In this document: positions 25,778 to 35,583 of the stretch, piece after piece | Layout: each line of letters begins with the position of its first letter | Position numbering within the stretch: position 1 is the first letter of the stretch | Assembly: GCF_036067295.1 (NCBI RefSeq) | Contig: NZ_CP107954.1 | Coordinates: forward strand, 3,782,001-3,846,000 | Direction: 5' to 3' | From: Kribbella sp. NBC_00382 | GTDB lineage: Bacteria; Actinomycetota; Actinomycetes; Propionibacteriales; Kribbellaceae | Length of the DNA: 64,000 nucleotides | The notes under the pieces: model-generated | Told to the model about the DNA's origin: nothing | The model's database searches: none | The model's input: the letters and a program-made list of their open reading frames with translations, nothing else | Made by a program: the position numbers and the translations under genes

Positions 25778-26644
25778 GTGACGGCGGAGATTCTGGACGG
25801 AAAAGCGACTGCGGCGGCGATCAAGAGCGAGCTGGCGGTCCGGGTGGCCAAACTCGCCGAGCAGGGCGTCGTGCCCGGGCTCGGCACGATCCTGGTCGGC
25901 GACGACCCGGGCAGCCGGGCCTATGTGGCCGGCAAGCACCGCGACTGCGCGGCGGTCGGGATCTCCTCGATCCAGGTCGAGCTGCCCGACACGGCGACGC
26001 AGGACGAGATCGCGGCGAAGGTGGTCGAGCTCAACGAGAACCCGGAGTGCACCGGTTTCATCGTCCAGCTCCCGCTGCCCAAGCACGTCGACACCAACGA
26101 GATCCTCGGCCTGATCGACCCGGCCAAGGACGCCGACGGCCTGCACCCGATGAGCCTCGGCAAGCTGGTACTCGGCCAGGACGGCCCGCTGCCGTGCACC
26201 CCCAAGGGTTGCGTCGAGATCCTCCGGCGGTACGACGTACCGATCGCCGGCGCGCACGTGGTGGTCGTCGGCCGTGGTGTCACGGCGGGCCGGCCGATGG
26301 GGCTGCTCTTCACCCGGCGGTCCGAGAACGCGACCGTGACCCAGTGCCACACCGGTACCAAGGACCTGGCCGCCGTCGTCAAGACCGGTGACATCGTGAT
26401 CGCCGCCGCCGGCTCGGCCGGGCTGATCACCGCCGACATGGTCAAGCCGGGCGCGGTCCTGCTGGACGTCGGTACCAGCCGCAACGCCGAGGGCAAGATC
26501 GTCGGCGACGTCGACAACGCCGCCCGCGAGGTGGCCAGCTGGATCGCGCCGATGCCGGGTGGGATCGGCCCGATGACCCGGGCGATGCTGCTCACCAACG
26601 TCGTCGAGGCAGCTGAAGCGGCCCAAGCGGCCAGCGCCGGGTGA
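25778..26644 (+). CDS. folD: Bifunctional methylene-THF dehydrogenase/cyclohydrolase
   Basis: A 288 aa cytoplasmic enzyme making 10-formyl-tetrahydrofolate, the one-carbon donor used by PurN and PurH. Motifs: [12 protein letters not shown] with catalytic Lys, [18 protein letters not shown], the NADP-binding [14 protein letters not shown] and [18 protein letters not shown] at 25778 begins [11 protein letters not shown], matching the family's N-terminus. Stop overlaps the next gene's ATG by one base. Confidence 0.95.
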   Translation: MTAEILDGKATAAAIKSELAVRVAKLAEQGVVPGLGTILVGDDPGSRAYVAGKHRDCAAVGISSIQVELPDTATQDEIAAKVVELNENPECTGFIVQLPLPKHVDTNEILGLIDPAKDADGLHPMSLGKLVLGQDGPLPCTPKGCVEILRRYDVPIAGAHVVVVGRGVTAGRPMGLLFTRRSENATVTQCHTGTKDLAAVVKTGDIVIAAAGSAGLITADMVKPGAVLLDVGTSRNAEGKIVGDVDNAAREVASWIAPMPGGIGPMTRAMLLTNVVEAAEAAQAASAG

Positions 26645-26913
26645 TGGCTGCCCAGGCAGAGCGGCGCTCCGAGTGGCCGCTGGTGCTGTCCGGGCTGGTC
26701 GCACTGACCGGCCTGATCACCCTCACCTTCTACAACTGGCGCAACGGCGTACTGATCTTCGCCGGCGGCGTCCTGTTCGCGGCCTTGCTCCGGGTCAGCC
26801 TGAGCGACAGCGCGGCCGGCCTGCTGCGGGTCCGCGGCCGGATGTTCGACATCTTCCTGCTGACCGGCGTCGGCGCCGCGATCGGCATCCTCGGCCTGAT
26901 CGTCCCCAACTGA
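26644..26913 (+). CDS. DUF3017 small membrane protein
   Basis: An 89 aa protein with three hydrophobic helices (LVLSGLVALTGLITLTFYNW, VLIFAGGVLFAALLRVSL, IFLLTGVGAAIGILGLIVPN). It matches DUF3017, a family encoded beside folD across actinobacteria. Translational coupling with folD (TGATG) and conserved linkage imply a shared function or at least shared expression, but no role is known. Confidence 0.88.
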   Translation: MAAQAERRSEWPLVLSGLVALTGLITLTFYNWRNGVLIFAGGVLFAALLRVSLSDSAAGLLRVRGRMFDIFLLTGVGAAIGILGLIVPN

Positions 26914-26961
26914 TCGTCCCGCACTGGCCCGCTGACGATCTGAGGCATTGGTCTGGCTGGG

Positions 26962-27003
26962 ATTGACCTGATCGGGTCAATGTCGGCTGCCGAGCAACGT
27001 TGC
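26962..27003 (+). promoter_or_regulatory. Two palindromes upstream of the subtilase gene
   Basis: A 20-bp interrupted palindrome ATTGACCTGATCGGGTCAAT (26962-26981) and a perfect GCAACGTTGC (26994-27003) lie in the 189 bp gap before the S8 protease. They are candidate operator sites; the second abuts a TTGCAC that may be a -35. Confidence 0.35.
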
Positions 27004-27102
27004 ACGGGGGTCTTTGCGTCTCACCCTATGTGTCGTCCTGCATCCGCACTGTGAGGTCACAGGCGGCACCTGTTGAGGACAACCAAATGGGAGGGACTCA
27101 TC

Positions 27103-30100
27103 GTGAGATCCAGAACCAGATCGCGGCGACTCGGGCTGACCGCTGTCGCCTCGCTGGCCGTGCTGAGCCTGGGCGTCACCGCCATCGGGCAGGCACAAGC
27201 GAGCAGCACCGCAACGAGCACCGCAGAAGCAGGTAAGGGCAGGGCGGCCAAGGTGGCTGCCCCCGACCAGGTCGTCACGCTGATCACGGGTGACAAGGTC
27301 ACCCTACACGGCGGCGACCAGGCCAAGGCGTCGATCCAGCCGGGACCTGGGCGGCGTGGCGTGACGTTCCAGGCCACCCGGCAGAAGGACCGCCTGTTGG
27401 TGATTCCGTCCGACGTCAGTGCGGCGGTGACGTCGGGCCGGATCGACAGCCGGCTGTTCGACGTCACCGGGCTGATCAAGGCCGGGTACGACGACAAGTC
27501 GAGCAAGGTGATCCCGCTCGTCGTCACCTACCAGGGCAAGGCGAAACGGTCCGCTCCCGCCGGTACGACCGTCAGCCGGAACCTGCCGGTGATCAACGGC
27601 GCGGCGCTCAAGGTGGACAAGAACACCACCGCAAGCTTCCTGGCCGAGGCGCAAACGGCCAGGTCGGCCAGTGGGATCGACAAGATCTGGCTGGACGGCA
27701 AGCGGCACATCTCGCTGGACCAGTCCGTCCCGCAGATCGGCGCCCCGGAGGCGTGGAAGGCCGGCTACACCGGCAAGGGTGTCTCGGTCGCGGTGCTCGA
27801 CACCGGGATCGACGCCACCCACCCGGACCTGGCCACTCAGGTCGCCGGCGCGAAGAACTTCACTGACGGCCCGGCCGGTGACGACGTCGGTCACGGCACC
27901 CACGTCGCGTCGACGATCGCCGGTACCGCCGCAGCGTCGGCAGGCAAGTACAAGGGCGTCGCGCCGGACGCGAAGCTCTACGACGGCAAGGTCTGCCAGC
28001 TGGACGGCTGCCCCGACTCCGCGATCCTGGCCGGGATGGAGTGGGCCGCGACCGAGGTGAAGGCGAAGGTGGTCAACATCAGCCTCGGCGGTCAGGACAC
28101 CCCGGAGCTCGACCCGATCGAGGAGGCCGTCAACCGGCTGACCGCGCAGACCGGCACCCTGTTCGTAGTGGCCGCAGGCAACAGCGGCCCGGGCGAAGGG
28201 TCGATCGAGTCGCCTGGCAGCGCGGATGCCGCGCTGACCGTCGGTGCGGTCGACAAGCAGAACCAGCTCGCCGACTTCTCCAGCCGCGGACCGCGGATCG
28301 GTGACGGCGCGCTCAAGCCGGACGTGACCGCTCCCGGCGTCGACATCGTCGCCGCCAGGGCGAAGGACGGCGTGATCGGCGAACCGGTCGGTGACAAGTA
28401 CCTACGTCTCTCCGGTACTTCGATGGCGACCCCGCACACCGTCGGGGCGGCCGCGATCCTGGCGCAGCAACACCCGAGCTGGAAGGCGACCGAGCTCAAG
28501 GGCGCGCTGATGGCATCGGCCAAGGTCGCCGCCAACCAGTCCGCGTTCGAGCAGGGCGCCGGCCGGATCGACGTCGCGAAGGCGATCACCCAGTCCGTCA
28601 TCGCCGAACCGGGCAGTGTCTCGTTCGGGACTGCGCAGTGGCCGCACACCGACGACGCCCCGGTGACCAAGACGATCACCTATCGCAATCTCGGCGACCA
28701 GGCCGTGACGCTCGCTCTCAGCGCGTCGCTGTCCGACTCGACCGGAGCCTCGGCTCCTGCCGATTCCATCAAGCTGAGCGCGTCCTCGGTGACCGTGCCG
28801 GCCGGTGGTACCGCGAGTGTCGAGGCCACCTCGAACACCAAGCACAGTGGGCCGGACGGCCTGTACTCGGGCCGGGTCACCGCAACCGCGGCCGGTACTT
28901 CCGTGGTCTCCCCGGTCGGGGTGAACAAGGAGGTCGAGAGCTACACGCTGACCATGAAGCAGGTCGGTACCGACGGCAAGCCGACCGCCGACGGTGGTTC
29001 CCTGGTCTTCGGTCTCACGAAGCCCTGGTTCGACTTCTACGGCGACCCGAGCGGTACGTCGACGGTCAGGCTGCCCAAGGGCGACTACCTGCTGCAGGGC
29101 GACCAGACGGTCGAGCGGCCGAACTCCGAGGGGTACGACAGCTACTCGGTCGTCCAGCCGTTGCTGCAGCTGACCAGCGACAAGACGGTCGTGTTCGACG
29201 CTCGGACGGCCAAACCGGTGAAGGTCACGGTCCCGGACAAGAACGCGAAGGTGGTCCTGGCCGACGTCGGCTACGACCGCGAAGGCTCGCCGGAGACGGG
29301 CAGCCTGACCTCGAGCATCCTGGTCTTCGACTTCGACGGGGTGCACACCGCCAACCTGGGCGGACCGGCTCCGGCCGGTCAGATGGCCTCACACGTCATC
29401 TCCAATTGGGGCCTGCCGACCACCGACAACGGCTTCACCAACACGCCGTACCTGTACGGGCTGGTGAACACGAAGCCGAACGTCTTCTACGACGGGTTCC
29501 AGCGCGCGGTCCGGGCCAAGGACCTGGCGACGGTGACGCAGTCGATCAACGCGACCGCCGACCGGCAGGTCGAGCGGGGCGTGTTCCCCTACGCGCCAGG
29601 TCTTGGCGGCGCCTGGACACCGATCCTGACCTATGACCTGCCGGCCAAGACGAAGCTGTACGTCGATCCGGCGCCGGCGGGCTGGAACACCGAGGTGTCC
29701 GAGATCATGCCGAGCACGGATCCGCAGGACCCGTTCCCGATCACGGTGAGCCGGTTGACCTCGCCGCAGCGCACGTACCGGGCGGGCAAGTCGTACCAGG
29801 AGCGGTACAACGCGGCGGTGTTCGCGCCGACGCCGCTCTACACGACGCGCACCGGCAACGAGCTGGAGCTCGGGCTCTTCTCGACCACCGATGCCGACGG
29901 CAACGACGGGGCGACCGCCGCGGACAGCCAGAGCAGCAAGCTCTACCGGGACGGCCAGCTGGCCGGCGAGTCCGAGTGGTTCGGCGATCTCGTGGTAGGC
30001 GACCTGCCGGCGGGCAAGGCGTCGTACAAGTACGTGACCTCGCTGGACCGGTCGTCGCTGCTGAAGCAGTCGAGCAAGATCGATCTGACCTTCACCTTCA

Positions 30101-30450
30101 AGTCGGCCGGCTCCGGTAAGGATCAGCTGATCCCGCTGCGCACTGTGGGCTACCAGCCCGCGGTGGACAGCAAGAACACGGTCAGGCGGTCGCCGGTGAC
30201 GGTGCTGCCGATCCATCTGACGGCGCAGCCCGGAAGTACTGCGCTGCCGGCCGTGAAGAAGCTGGAGCTGAAGGTGTCCGGCGACGACGGCAAGACCTGG
30301 AAATCGGCCACTGTGGTGCGGACCGGGTCTGGGTACCGAGCAATCTTCGTCACGCCCAAGGGCGGCGCGGTTTCGCTGCGGGCGCACCTGGTCGACGCGG
30401 CCGGAAACACGACGGATCAGACCACGATCGGGGCGTACCAATTTCGCTGA
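27103..30450 (+). CDS. Secreted subtilisin-like (S8) serine protease, 1115 aa
   Basis: Extracellular protease. Signal peptide (about 1-35), a pro-region, then the S8 catalytic domain with D233 (VAVLDTGID), H264 (GHGTHVAST) and S440 (GTSMATPHT). Beyond about residue 490 lies a long beta-rich C-terminal half with Ig-like or jelly-roll-type segments. The layout resembles large actinobacterial subtilases thought to serve in nutrient release. GTG at 27103 was preferred because GGGAGGG lies upstream; an earlier TTG is in frame without such a site. Single-gene unit closed by a terminator. Confidence 0.92.
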   Translation: MRSRTRSRRLGLTAVASLAVLSLGVTAIGQAQASSTATSTAEAGKGRAAKVAAPDQVVTLITGDKVTLHGGDQAKASIQPGPGRRGVTFQATRQKDRLLVIPSDVSAAVTSGRIDSRLFDVTGLIKAGYDDKSSKVIPLVVTYQGKAKRSAPAGTTVSRNLPVINGAALKVDKNTTASFLAEAQTARSASGIDKIWLDGKRHISLDQSVPQIGAPEAWKAGYTGKGVSVAVLDTGIDATHPDLATQVAGAKNFTDGPAGDDVGHGTHVASTIAGTAAASAGKYKGVAPDAKLYDGKVCQLDGCPDSAILAGMEWAATEVKAKVVNISLGGQDTPELDPIEEAVNRLTAQTGTLFVVAAGNSGPGEGSIESPGSADAALTVGAVDKQNQLADFSSRGPRIGDGALKPDVTAPGVDIVAARAKDGVIGEPVGDKYLRLSGTSMATPHTVGAAAILAQQHPSWKATELKGALMASAKVAANQSAFEQGAGRIDVAKAITQSVIAEPGSVSFGTAQWPHTDDAPVTKTITYRNLGDQAVTLALSASLSDSTGASAPADSIKLSASSVTVPAGGTASVEATSNTKHSGPDGLYSGRVTATAAGTSVVSPVGVNKEVESYTLTMKQVGTDGKPTADGGSLVFGLTKPWFDFYGDPSGTSTVRLPKGDYLLQGDQTVERPNSEGYDSYSVVQPLLQLTSDKTVVFDARTAKPVKVTVPDKNAKVVLADVGYDREGSPETGSLTSSILVFDFDGVHTANLGGPAPAGQMASHVISNWGLPTTDNGFTNTPYLYGLVNTKPNVFYDGFQRAVRAKDLATVTQSINATADRQVERGVFPYAPGLGGAWTPILTYDLPAKTKLYVDPAPAGWNTEVSEIMPSTDPQDPFPITVSRLTSPQRTYRAGKSYQERYNAAVFAPTPLYTTRTGNELELGLFSTTDADGNDGATAADSQSSKLYRDGQLAGESEWFGDLVVGDLPAGKASYKYVTSLDRSSLLKQSSKIDLTFTFKSAGSGKDQLIPLRTVGYQPAVDSKNTVRRSPVTVLPIHLTAQPGSTALPAVKKLELKVSGDDGKTWKSATVVRTGSGYRAIFVTPKGGAVSLRAHLVDAAGNTTDQTTIGAYQFR

Positions 30451-30484
30451 GAATGCTACTCGGTGAACTGAGCTGATCACTGCG

Positions 30485-30514
30485 AGAGACCCCCGGAAGT
30501 GTCCGGGGGTCTCT
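30485..30514 (+). terminator. Terminator of the subtilase gene
   Basis: A 13-bp perfect stem, AGAGACCCCCGGA paired with TCCGGGGGTCTCT, with a 4-nt loop, 35 bp after the stop codon. Confidence 0.85.
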
Positions 30515-30642
30515 TCGTGTATTCCAGGCGAAATTTGCACCTTCTTGCAGTCCAGGGGCATAACTTTCGCCCGGCAGTGCTCCATCGAGAGGGCAGAATG
30601 GCCAACCGGTCTGGACCGTAAGACGATGGAACCGAGGATTCA

Positions 30643-33135
30643 GTGGCAACGGCAGAACACGTCGTGATGATGGTGGCGAACGCCGTCGACAACGACAGCA
30701 GGGTGCTGAAGGAAGCGATGGCGATCTCCCGCACCGGGGTGCGGGTCACGCTGCTCGGGGTGTCTCCTGACGGCGTGCTGTCGATGAAGTGCCTGGACGG
30801 CAACACCGTCATGGCCAGGCTGCCCAGCGCGTTCACCCTTCGCGACGACCTCAGGCGCCGGCGTGCCCGCCGACGCGCCCGCCGGTTGCCCCTGGTGGGC
30901 TACAAGTCGGCCGTCGACGCTGCTGCCCGGGAGGCCCGGATCGCGGCCAGGCAGGCCGACCTGAAGGCTGAGTCGGGCGACGCGGTCGGCGCTCGCCGGG
31001 CCGGCGCCGCGGGCCCGATCCCGTTCCGGGTGGGGGTCGTCAGCCGGGTGATCCGGCAACGCTGGCTGGGAGCCGCCTCGGTCGGGGTGCGGATCCGGCG
31101 GGACTTCATGCTCAGCCAGAACAACATGTTCGCCAAGAGTTGGGCCTGGTACGACGGCCGGGTGAACCGGCTGGAACGGCCGGTCTCCTGGCGTGGGGTC
31201 GTTCCCGAGGCCTGGGACTACGAGCAGATCTTCGGCCAGGTCCTCGACGAGTTGGCCCCGGACGTGCTGCACGCGCACGACATGCACCTGGTCGGCGTGG
31301 CCGCCCGTGCCTCGAGCCGGGCCAAGCTGCGTGGCCGGAACCTCAAGATCGTCTACGACGCGCACGAGTACGTGCCCGGCATCGCGCAGTACGGGCACCG
31401 CACGCCGCGGTGGATCGCGGCCTGGGCCGATCACGAGAAGGAGTACCTCGGTGCGGCCGACCGGGTGATCACGGTCAGCTCCGCGATCGCCGAGCGGCTG
31501 AAAGAGGAGAACAACCTCGATCACCTGCCGCAGGTCATTCTCAACACCCCGGACATTCCCCGCGAGATCGAGCTCACGCAGGACATCCGGACGGTCACCG
31601 GGCTGTCCGCCGACGTCCCGTTGCTGGTCTACAGCGGCGGCATCACGGCGGTACGAGGGGTCGAGACCGCGATCAGGGCGATGCCGAACATGCCTGACGT
31701 GCACCTCGCCGTGGTCGCCGTGCCGTCGCCGGACCAGCCTGCGGTCGCAGTACTACGCAAGCTCGCCATCCGGATCGGCGTCGAGGACCGGATGCACTAC
31801 TTGCACCCGGTCGCGCCGCACGAGGTGACTGCCTTCCTCTCGACCGCGGACGCCGGCATCATCCCGATGCTGCGCGCGCCCAACCACGAGATGGCGATGC
31901 CGAACAAGCTGTTCGAGTACAGCCTGGGTGGATTGCCGGTGCTGGTCAGCGACATGTCCAGCATGAAGGAGTTCGTGGCCCAGTTCGGGATCGGCGAGTC
32001 CTTCGAGGCCGGGAACCCCGAAGACCTTGCGGAGAAGGCGAAACTGCTGCTCGGCCGGACCAACAAGTACCGCGAGCGGCTGGCCTCGCCGACGTTCAAG
32101 CAGGAAGCCGCGTGGAGTGGGCAGGCGGACAAGCTGCGCACCCTCTACAGCGAGCTGCTCGGCCGGGAGCTGGCCGTCCAGCCGCAGGCTTCGACCGTCC
32201 GGTCCCGGCTGCTGATCGGGCCGACCAACACGGACGGCCAGGCCTGGGCCTGGGCGCGCGCTGTCGAGCGGCACCAGCCGGGCTTCGAAGGCGAGTCGCT
32301 GCAGGTGGGTGGGGTCGCCGACGAGTTCGGAGTCGATCGGGTCGCCGGCTCGGCGGAGTACAAGAAGAGTGTCGGCTGGCGGATCGAGCATGCCGACCAG
32401 ATGCTGGAGAACGGGGTCAGCCACGTTCTGTTCGAGTCCGGCCATGCGCTGCTCGGGCAGACCGCGCTGCAGTGGTTCACGAAGGATCTGGAGTTCCTCG
32501 AGTCGTCCGGTATCGCGCACGGCGTCGTCTTCCACGCGGCGGACGTCCGCAGTCGTCGGTGGCAGGTGACTTCGGAGCGGCTCGCGGAGTACGAGGGGCC
32601 GCGGTTCGTGACGGCGCCTGATCTGGTGGATTCGGTCGAGTACAGCGTCTGGCTGCCGTTCGTGATCGAGGCTGCCGACCCGGCGGCGGCCCTGCCGGTG
32701 CTGGACCGGGACACCCCGGTCGTTCTGCACCTCGGGATGGTCGATCCGGTGCTCACCGATCTGCACGACCTGGGGCTGATCGAGTACCAGACGATCGAGA
32801 ACCGCTCGCGCGCCGAGCTGCTGGCGCTGGCCCGGACCGCGGACATCGTGGTCGACGACCTGCGGAACGGCTCGTACGGCGTACTGGCGGCCGAGGCGAT
32901 GGCGGCCGGCCGCGTGGTGGTCGGGCGGATCCCGCAGCGGGTGCGGGACCGGTTGCCGATGGAGGTACCGATCGTGCAGGCGGATCCGGGGGAGCTGCGC
33001 AACGTCGTCGAGCGGCTCATCGCGGACCGCGAGGCGGCGCGCAAGGCGGCCGGTGCCGGGCCGGTCTACATCAGCGAGGTGCACGACGGCCGCCGGTCGG
33101 CCGAAGCCTTGTCGTCGTTCCTCGGCAAGTCCTGA
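30643..33135 (+). CDS. Glycosyltransferase with two GT-B modules in tandem
   Basis: An 830 aa protein. The first 510 residues form a GT4-like enzyme: HDMHLVGVAARA, YDAHEYVPG, a nucleotide-sugar region with EYSLGGLPVLVSDMSSMKEFV and a Lys/Arg-rich insert. A linker leads to a second, more diverged GT-B-like module (about 520-830) with FESGHALLG and RSRAELLALARTADIVVDDLRNGSYGVLAAEAMAAGRVVVG. Two transferase modules suggest sequential sugar additions to a glycan or that the second is a donor-less scaffold. No signal peptide, so cytoplasmic. GTG preceded by GAGG. Acceptor unknown. Confidence 0.8.
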   Translation: MATAEHVVMMVANAVDNDSRVLKEAMAISRTGVRVTLLGVSPDGVLSMKCLDGNTVMARLPSAFTLRDDLRRRRARRRARRLPLVGYKSAVDAAAREARIAARQADLKAESGDAVGARRAGAAGPIPFRVGVVSRVIRQRWLGAASVGVRIRRDFMLSQNNMFAKSWAWYDGRVNRLERPVSWRGVVPEAWDYEQIFGQVLDELAPDVLHAHDMHLVGVAARASSRAKLRGRNLKIVYDAHEYVPGIAQYGHRTPRWIAAWADHEKEYLGAADRVITVSSAIAERLKEENNLDHLPQVILNTPDIPREIELTQDIRTVTGLSADVPLLVYSGGITAVRGVETAIRAMPNMPDVHLAVVAVPSPDQPAVAVLRKLAIRIGVEDRMHYLHPVAPHEVTAFLSTADAGIIPMLRAPNHEMAMPNKLFEYSLGGLPVLVSDMSSMKEFVAQFGIGESFEAGNPEDLAEKAKLLLGRTNKYRERLASPTFKQEAAWSGQADKLRTLYSELLGRELAVQPQASTVRSRLLIGPTNTDGQAWAWARAVERHQPGFEGESLQVGGVADEFGVDRVAGSAEYKKSVGWRIEHADQMLENGVSHVLFESGHALLGQTALQWFTKDLEFLESSGIAHGVVFHAADVRSRRWQVTSERLAEYEGPRFVTAPDLVDSVEYSVWLPFVIEAADPAAALPVLDRDTPVVLHLGMVDPVLTDLHDLGLIEYQTIENRSRAELLALARTADIVVDDLRNGSYGVLAAEAMAAGRVVVGRIPQRVRDRLPMEVPIVQADPGELRNVVERLIADREAARKAAGAGPVYISEVHDGRRSAEALSSFLGKS

Positions 33136-33143
33136 AGAACTGA

Positions 33144-33178
33144 AAACCCCACGGGCCCTCTCGGCGCCCGTGGGGTTT
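33144..33178. terminator. Bidirectional terminator between glycosyltransferase and mdh
   Basis: AAACCCCACGGGC (33144-33156) pairs fully with GCCCGTGGGGTTT (33166-33178); A- and T-runs flank the stem on both strands. Confidence 0.9.
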
Positions 33179-33195
33179 CTGCTGTTCGGGGGAGA

Positions 33196-34200
33196 TCAGC
33201 CGATCAGGCCGAGCGCCTTGACCGCGTCGCGCTCCTCGCCGAGCTCCTTGGTGCTGGCGTCGATCCGGGCGCGGGAGAAGTCGTTGATCTCCAGGCCTTG
33301 GACGATCTCGTAGTCGCCGTCCTTGGTGGTCACCGGGAACGAGGAGATCAGGCCCTCCGGGACGTCGTACGAGCCGTCGGAGACGACTGCCATCGACAGC
33401 CAGTCGCCGTCGGCCGAGCCCTGGACCCAGTCGCGCACGTGGTCGACGGTGGCCGCCGCGGCCGAGGCGGCCGAGGATGCGCCGCGGGCCTCGATGATCG
33501 CCGCGCCGCGCTTCTGCACGGTCGGGATGAAGTCGTTCTCCAGCCAGGCAGTGCCTTCAGCGTCGTTCGCCACCAATTCGGCGGCGTTCTTGCCGGCCAC
33601 CTCGGCGTGGAAGATGTCCGGGTACTGGGTGGCGCTGTGGTTGCCCCAGATGGTCAGCTTCTTGAGGTCGGTGACGTGCGTGCCGGTCTTCCTGGCCAGC
33701 TGGGCCAGCGCGCGGTTGTGGTCCAGCCGGGTCAGCGCGGAGAACCGCTCGGCCGGGATGTCCGGCGCGTTCGACTTGGCGATCAGCGCGTTGGTGTTGG
33801 CCGGGTTGCCGGTGACGGTGATCCGGATGTCGTCGGCGGCGTGCTCGTTCAGCGCCTTGCCCTGGACGGTGAAGATCGCGCCGTTGGCCTCGAGCAGGTC
33901 ACCGCGCTCCATCCCCTTGGTACGGGGGCGGGCGCCGACCAGCAGGGCCAGGTTCGCGCCGTCGAAGATCTTGTTCGCGTCGTCGCCGATCTCGACCCCG
34001 GCCAGCGTCGGGAACGCGCTGTCGTCGAGCTCCATCACGACCCCTTCGAGCGCCTTCAGCGCCGGGGTGACCTCCAGCAGCCGCAGCTCGACCGGCGTGT
34101 CCGGCCCGAGCAGCGCGCCGCTCGCGATCCGGAACAGCAGGCTGTATCCGATCTGACCGGCGCCGCCGGTGATGGCGACCTTCACTGGGGTTTTGCTCAC
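33196..34200 (-). CDS. mdh: Malate dehydrogenase (NAD)
   Basis: A 334 aa TCA-cycle enzyme oxidising malate to oxaloacetate. Nucleotide loop [41 protein letters not shown] with catalytic Asp and [11 protein letters not shown] with the catalytic His identify the cytosolic-type bacterial malate dehydrogenase. GTG at 34200 was chosen because GAGGAG lies 7 nt upstream; the open frame extends further. Frequently near folD-DUF3017 in actinobacteria; here the subtilase and glycosyltransferase genes separate them. Confidence 0.95.
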   Translation of the reverse strand: MSKTPVKVAITGGAGQIGYSLLFRIASGALLGPDTPVELRLLEVTPALKALEGVVMELDDSAFPTLAGVEIGDDANKIFDGANLALLVGARPRTKGMERGDLLEANGAIFTVQGKALNEHAADDIRITVTGNPANTNALIAKSNAPDIPAERFSALTRLDHNRALAQLARKTGTHVTDLKKLTIWGNHSATQYPDIFHAEVAGKNAAELVANDAEGTAWLENDFIPTVQKRGAAIIEARGASSAASAAAATVDHVRDWVQGSADGDWLSMAVVSDGSYDVPEGLISSFPVTTKDGDYEIVQGLEINDFSRARIDASTKELGEERDAVKALGLIG

Positions 34201-34374
34201 GACACGCTCCTCAAAGGGATTAACGACGGACTCCCTTCGGACGCTAGCAAGTCCGGCGCAGACAGGCGACGGTGGGTCAGGTGATCCACACCACCCGTTC
34301 ACGGCCAGGACTCCGTCCCGCCTTCTACCGAACCCACTGTGTGCTCAGTCCCTGACTTGTTAGGAGAAAGTTCG

Positions 34375-35562
34375 ATGATTTCGGTGCCCCGCCGGTTCGT
34401 CGCCGTCGCCGCCTCGGCTGTTGCCGTCGGCGCGTCGGTCTTCGTCCCGCAGCTGTCCAGCTCGTCCCCGCAGACCACCGCCCAGCCGGCTGCCCAGGCC
34501 TCGAACGCACAGGCTTCGGCCGAGCTGGCCCCGGCCGCCCGGCTGGCGGCGGCGAAGAAGCACGACGACTTCGTCATCGTCGGCCACCGGGGCGCCTCCG
34601 GGTACCGGCCCGAGCACACGCTGGCGTCGTACGAGCTGGCTGCCCGGATGGGCGCCGACTACATCGAGCCCGACCTGGTGACCACCAAGGACCACGTCCT
34701 GGTCACCCGGCACGAGCCGGAGATCAGCGGTACGACGGACGTCGCGGCGCACCCGGAGTTCGCCGACCGCAAGAAGACCAAGAACCTCGACGGCGTCGCC
34801 ACCACCGGCTGGTTCACCGAGGACTTCACGCTGAAGGAGCTGAAGACGCTCCGCGCGAAGGAACGGATCCCGGCGGTCCGGCAGCACAACACGGTCTTCG
34901 ACGGGCACTACCAGATCCCGACCTTCCAAGAGGTCATCGATCTGACCAAGCGGCTGTCCCGCGAGCTCGGCCGGCCGATCGGGATCTACCCCGAGACCAA
35001 GCACCCGACCTACTTCCGGCAGCAGGGGCTGGCGCTCGAGCCGGAGCTGATCAAGGCGCTCAACCGCAACAACCTGAACCGCCCGGACGCCAAGGTGTTC
35101 GTCCAGTCCTTCGAGGTGGCGAATCTGAAGGCGCTCGACAAGCAGCTCCGCGTCCCGCTGGTCCAGCTGACCAGCTCGGCCGGCGCGCCGTACGACTTCG
35201 TGGTGAGCGGTGACAAGCGCACCTACGCCGACATCGTGTCCGCCAAGGGGCTCCGCGAGGTCGCGACCTACGCCGACGGTGTCGGCCCGTCGAAAGACCA
35301 GATCATCCCGCTCGACGCGGCCGGCAAGCTCGGCAAGCCGACCGACCTGGTCCGCGACGCGCACCGGGCCGGCCTGGTCGTGCACCCGTACACGTTCCGG
35401 GTCGAGAACACCTTCCTGCCGGCCGACTTCGACTCCGACGCGGTGCCGTCGGACTCCGGCAACCTGTTCGGCGAGATCGCGGCGTACCGCAAGGTCGGCA
35501 TCGACGGCCTGTTCTCCGACAACACCGACATCGCGGTCGCGGCCGAGGCGGAGTCCCGCTGA
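34375..35562 (+). CDS. Secreted glycerophosphodiester phosphodiesterase
   Basis: A 395 aa enzyme with an N-terminal signal peptide (MISVPRRFVAVAASAVAVGASVFV). The GDPD barrel begins VGHRGASGYRPEHTLASYELAARMGADYIEPDLV, holding the catalytic His, Glu and metal ligands, and TRHEPEISGTTDV with a second His. It cleaves glycerophosphodiesters such as those from phospholipids or teichoic acids into glycerol-3-phosphate and alcohol. The ATG at 34375 follows TAGGAGAAAG. Resembles periplasmic GlpQ; phosphate or carbon scavenging is likely. Confidence 0.9.
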   Translation: MISVPRRFVAVAASAVAVGASVFVPQLSSSSPQTTAQPAAQASNAQASAELAPAARLAAAKKHDDFVIVGHRGASGYRPEHTLASYELAARMGADYIEPDLVTTKDHVLVTRHEPEISGTTDVAAHPEFADRKKTKNLDGVATTGWFTEDFTLKELKTLRAKERIPAVRQHNTVFDGHYQIPTFQEVIDLTKRLSRELGRPIGIYPETKHPTYFRQQGLALEPELIKALNRNNLNRPDAKVFVQSFEVANLKALDKQLRVPLVQLTSSAGAPYDFVVSGDKRTYADIVSAKGLREVATYADGVGPSKDQIIPLDAAGKLGKPTDLVRDAHRAGLVVHPYTFRVENTFLPADFDSDAVPSDSGNLFGEIAAYRKVGIDGLFSDNTDIAVAAEAESR

Positions 35563-35571
35563 TCTGCCTGG

Positions 35572-35583
35572 CAAGATGACCGG
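35572..35583 (+). promoter_or_regulatory. -10 of predicted leaderless methyltransferase-like gene
   Basis: CAAGAT (35572-35577), 6 nt, then GTG at 35584, without a ribosome site. Confidence 0.35.

Noticed and set aside
27103-30450. Class I lanthipeptide-type protease for the LanC-like protein
   Set aside because: The subtilase lies 23 kb away, is a large secreted nutrient-type enzyme and has no linked precursor.
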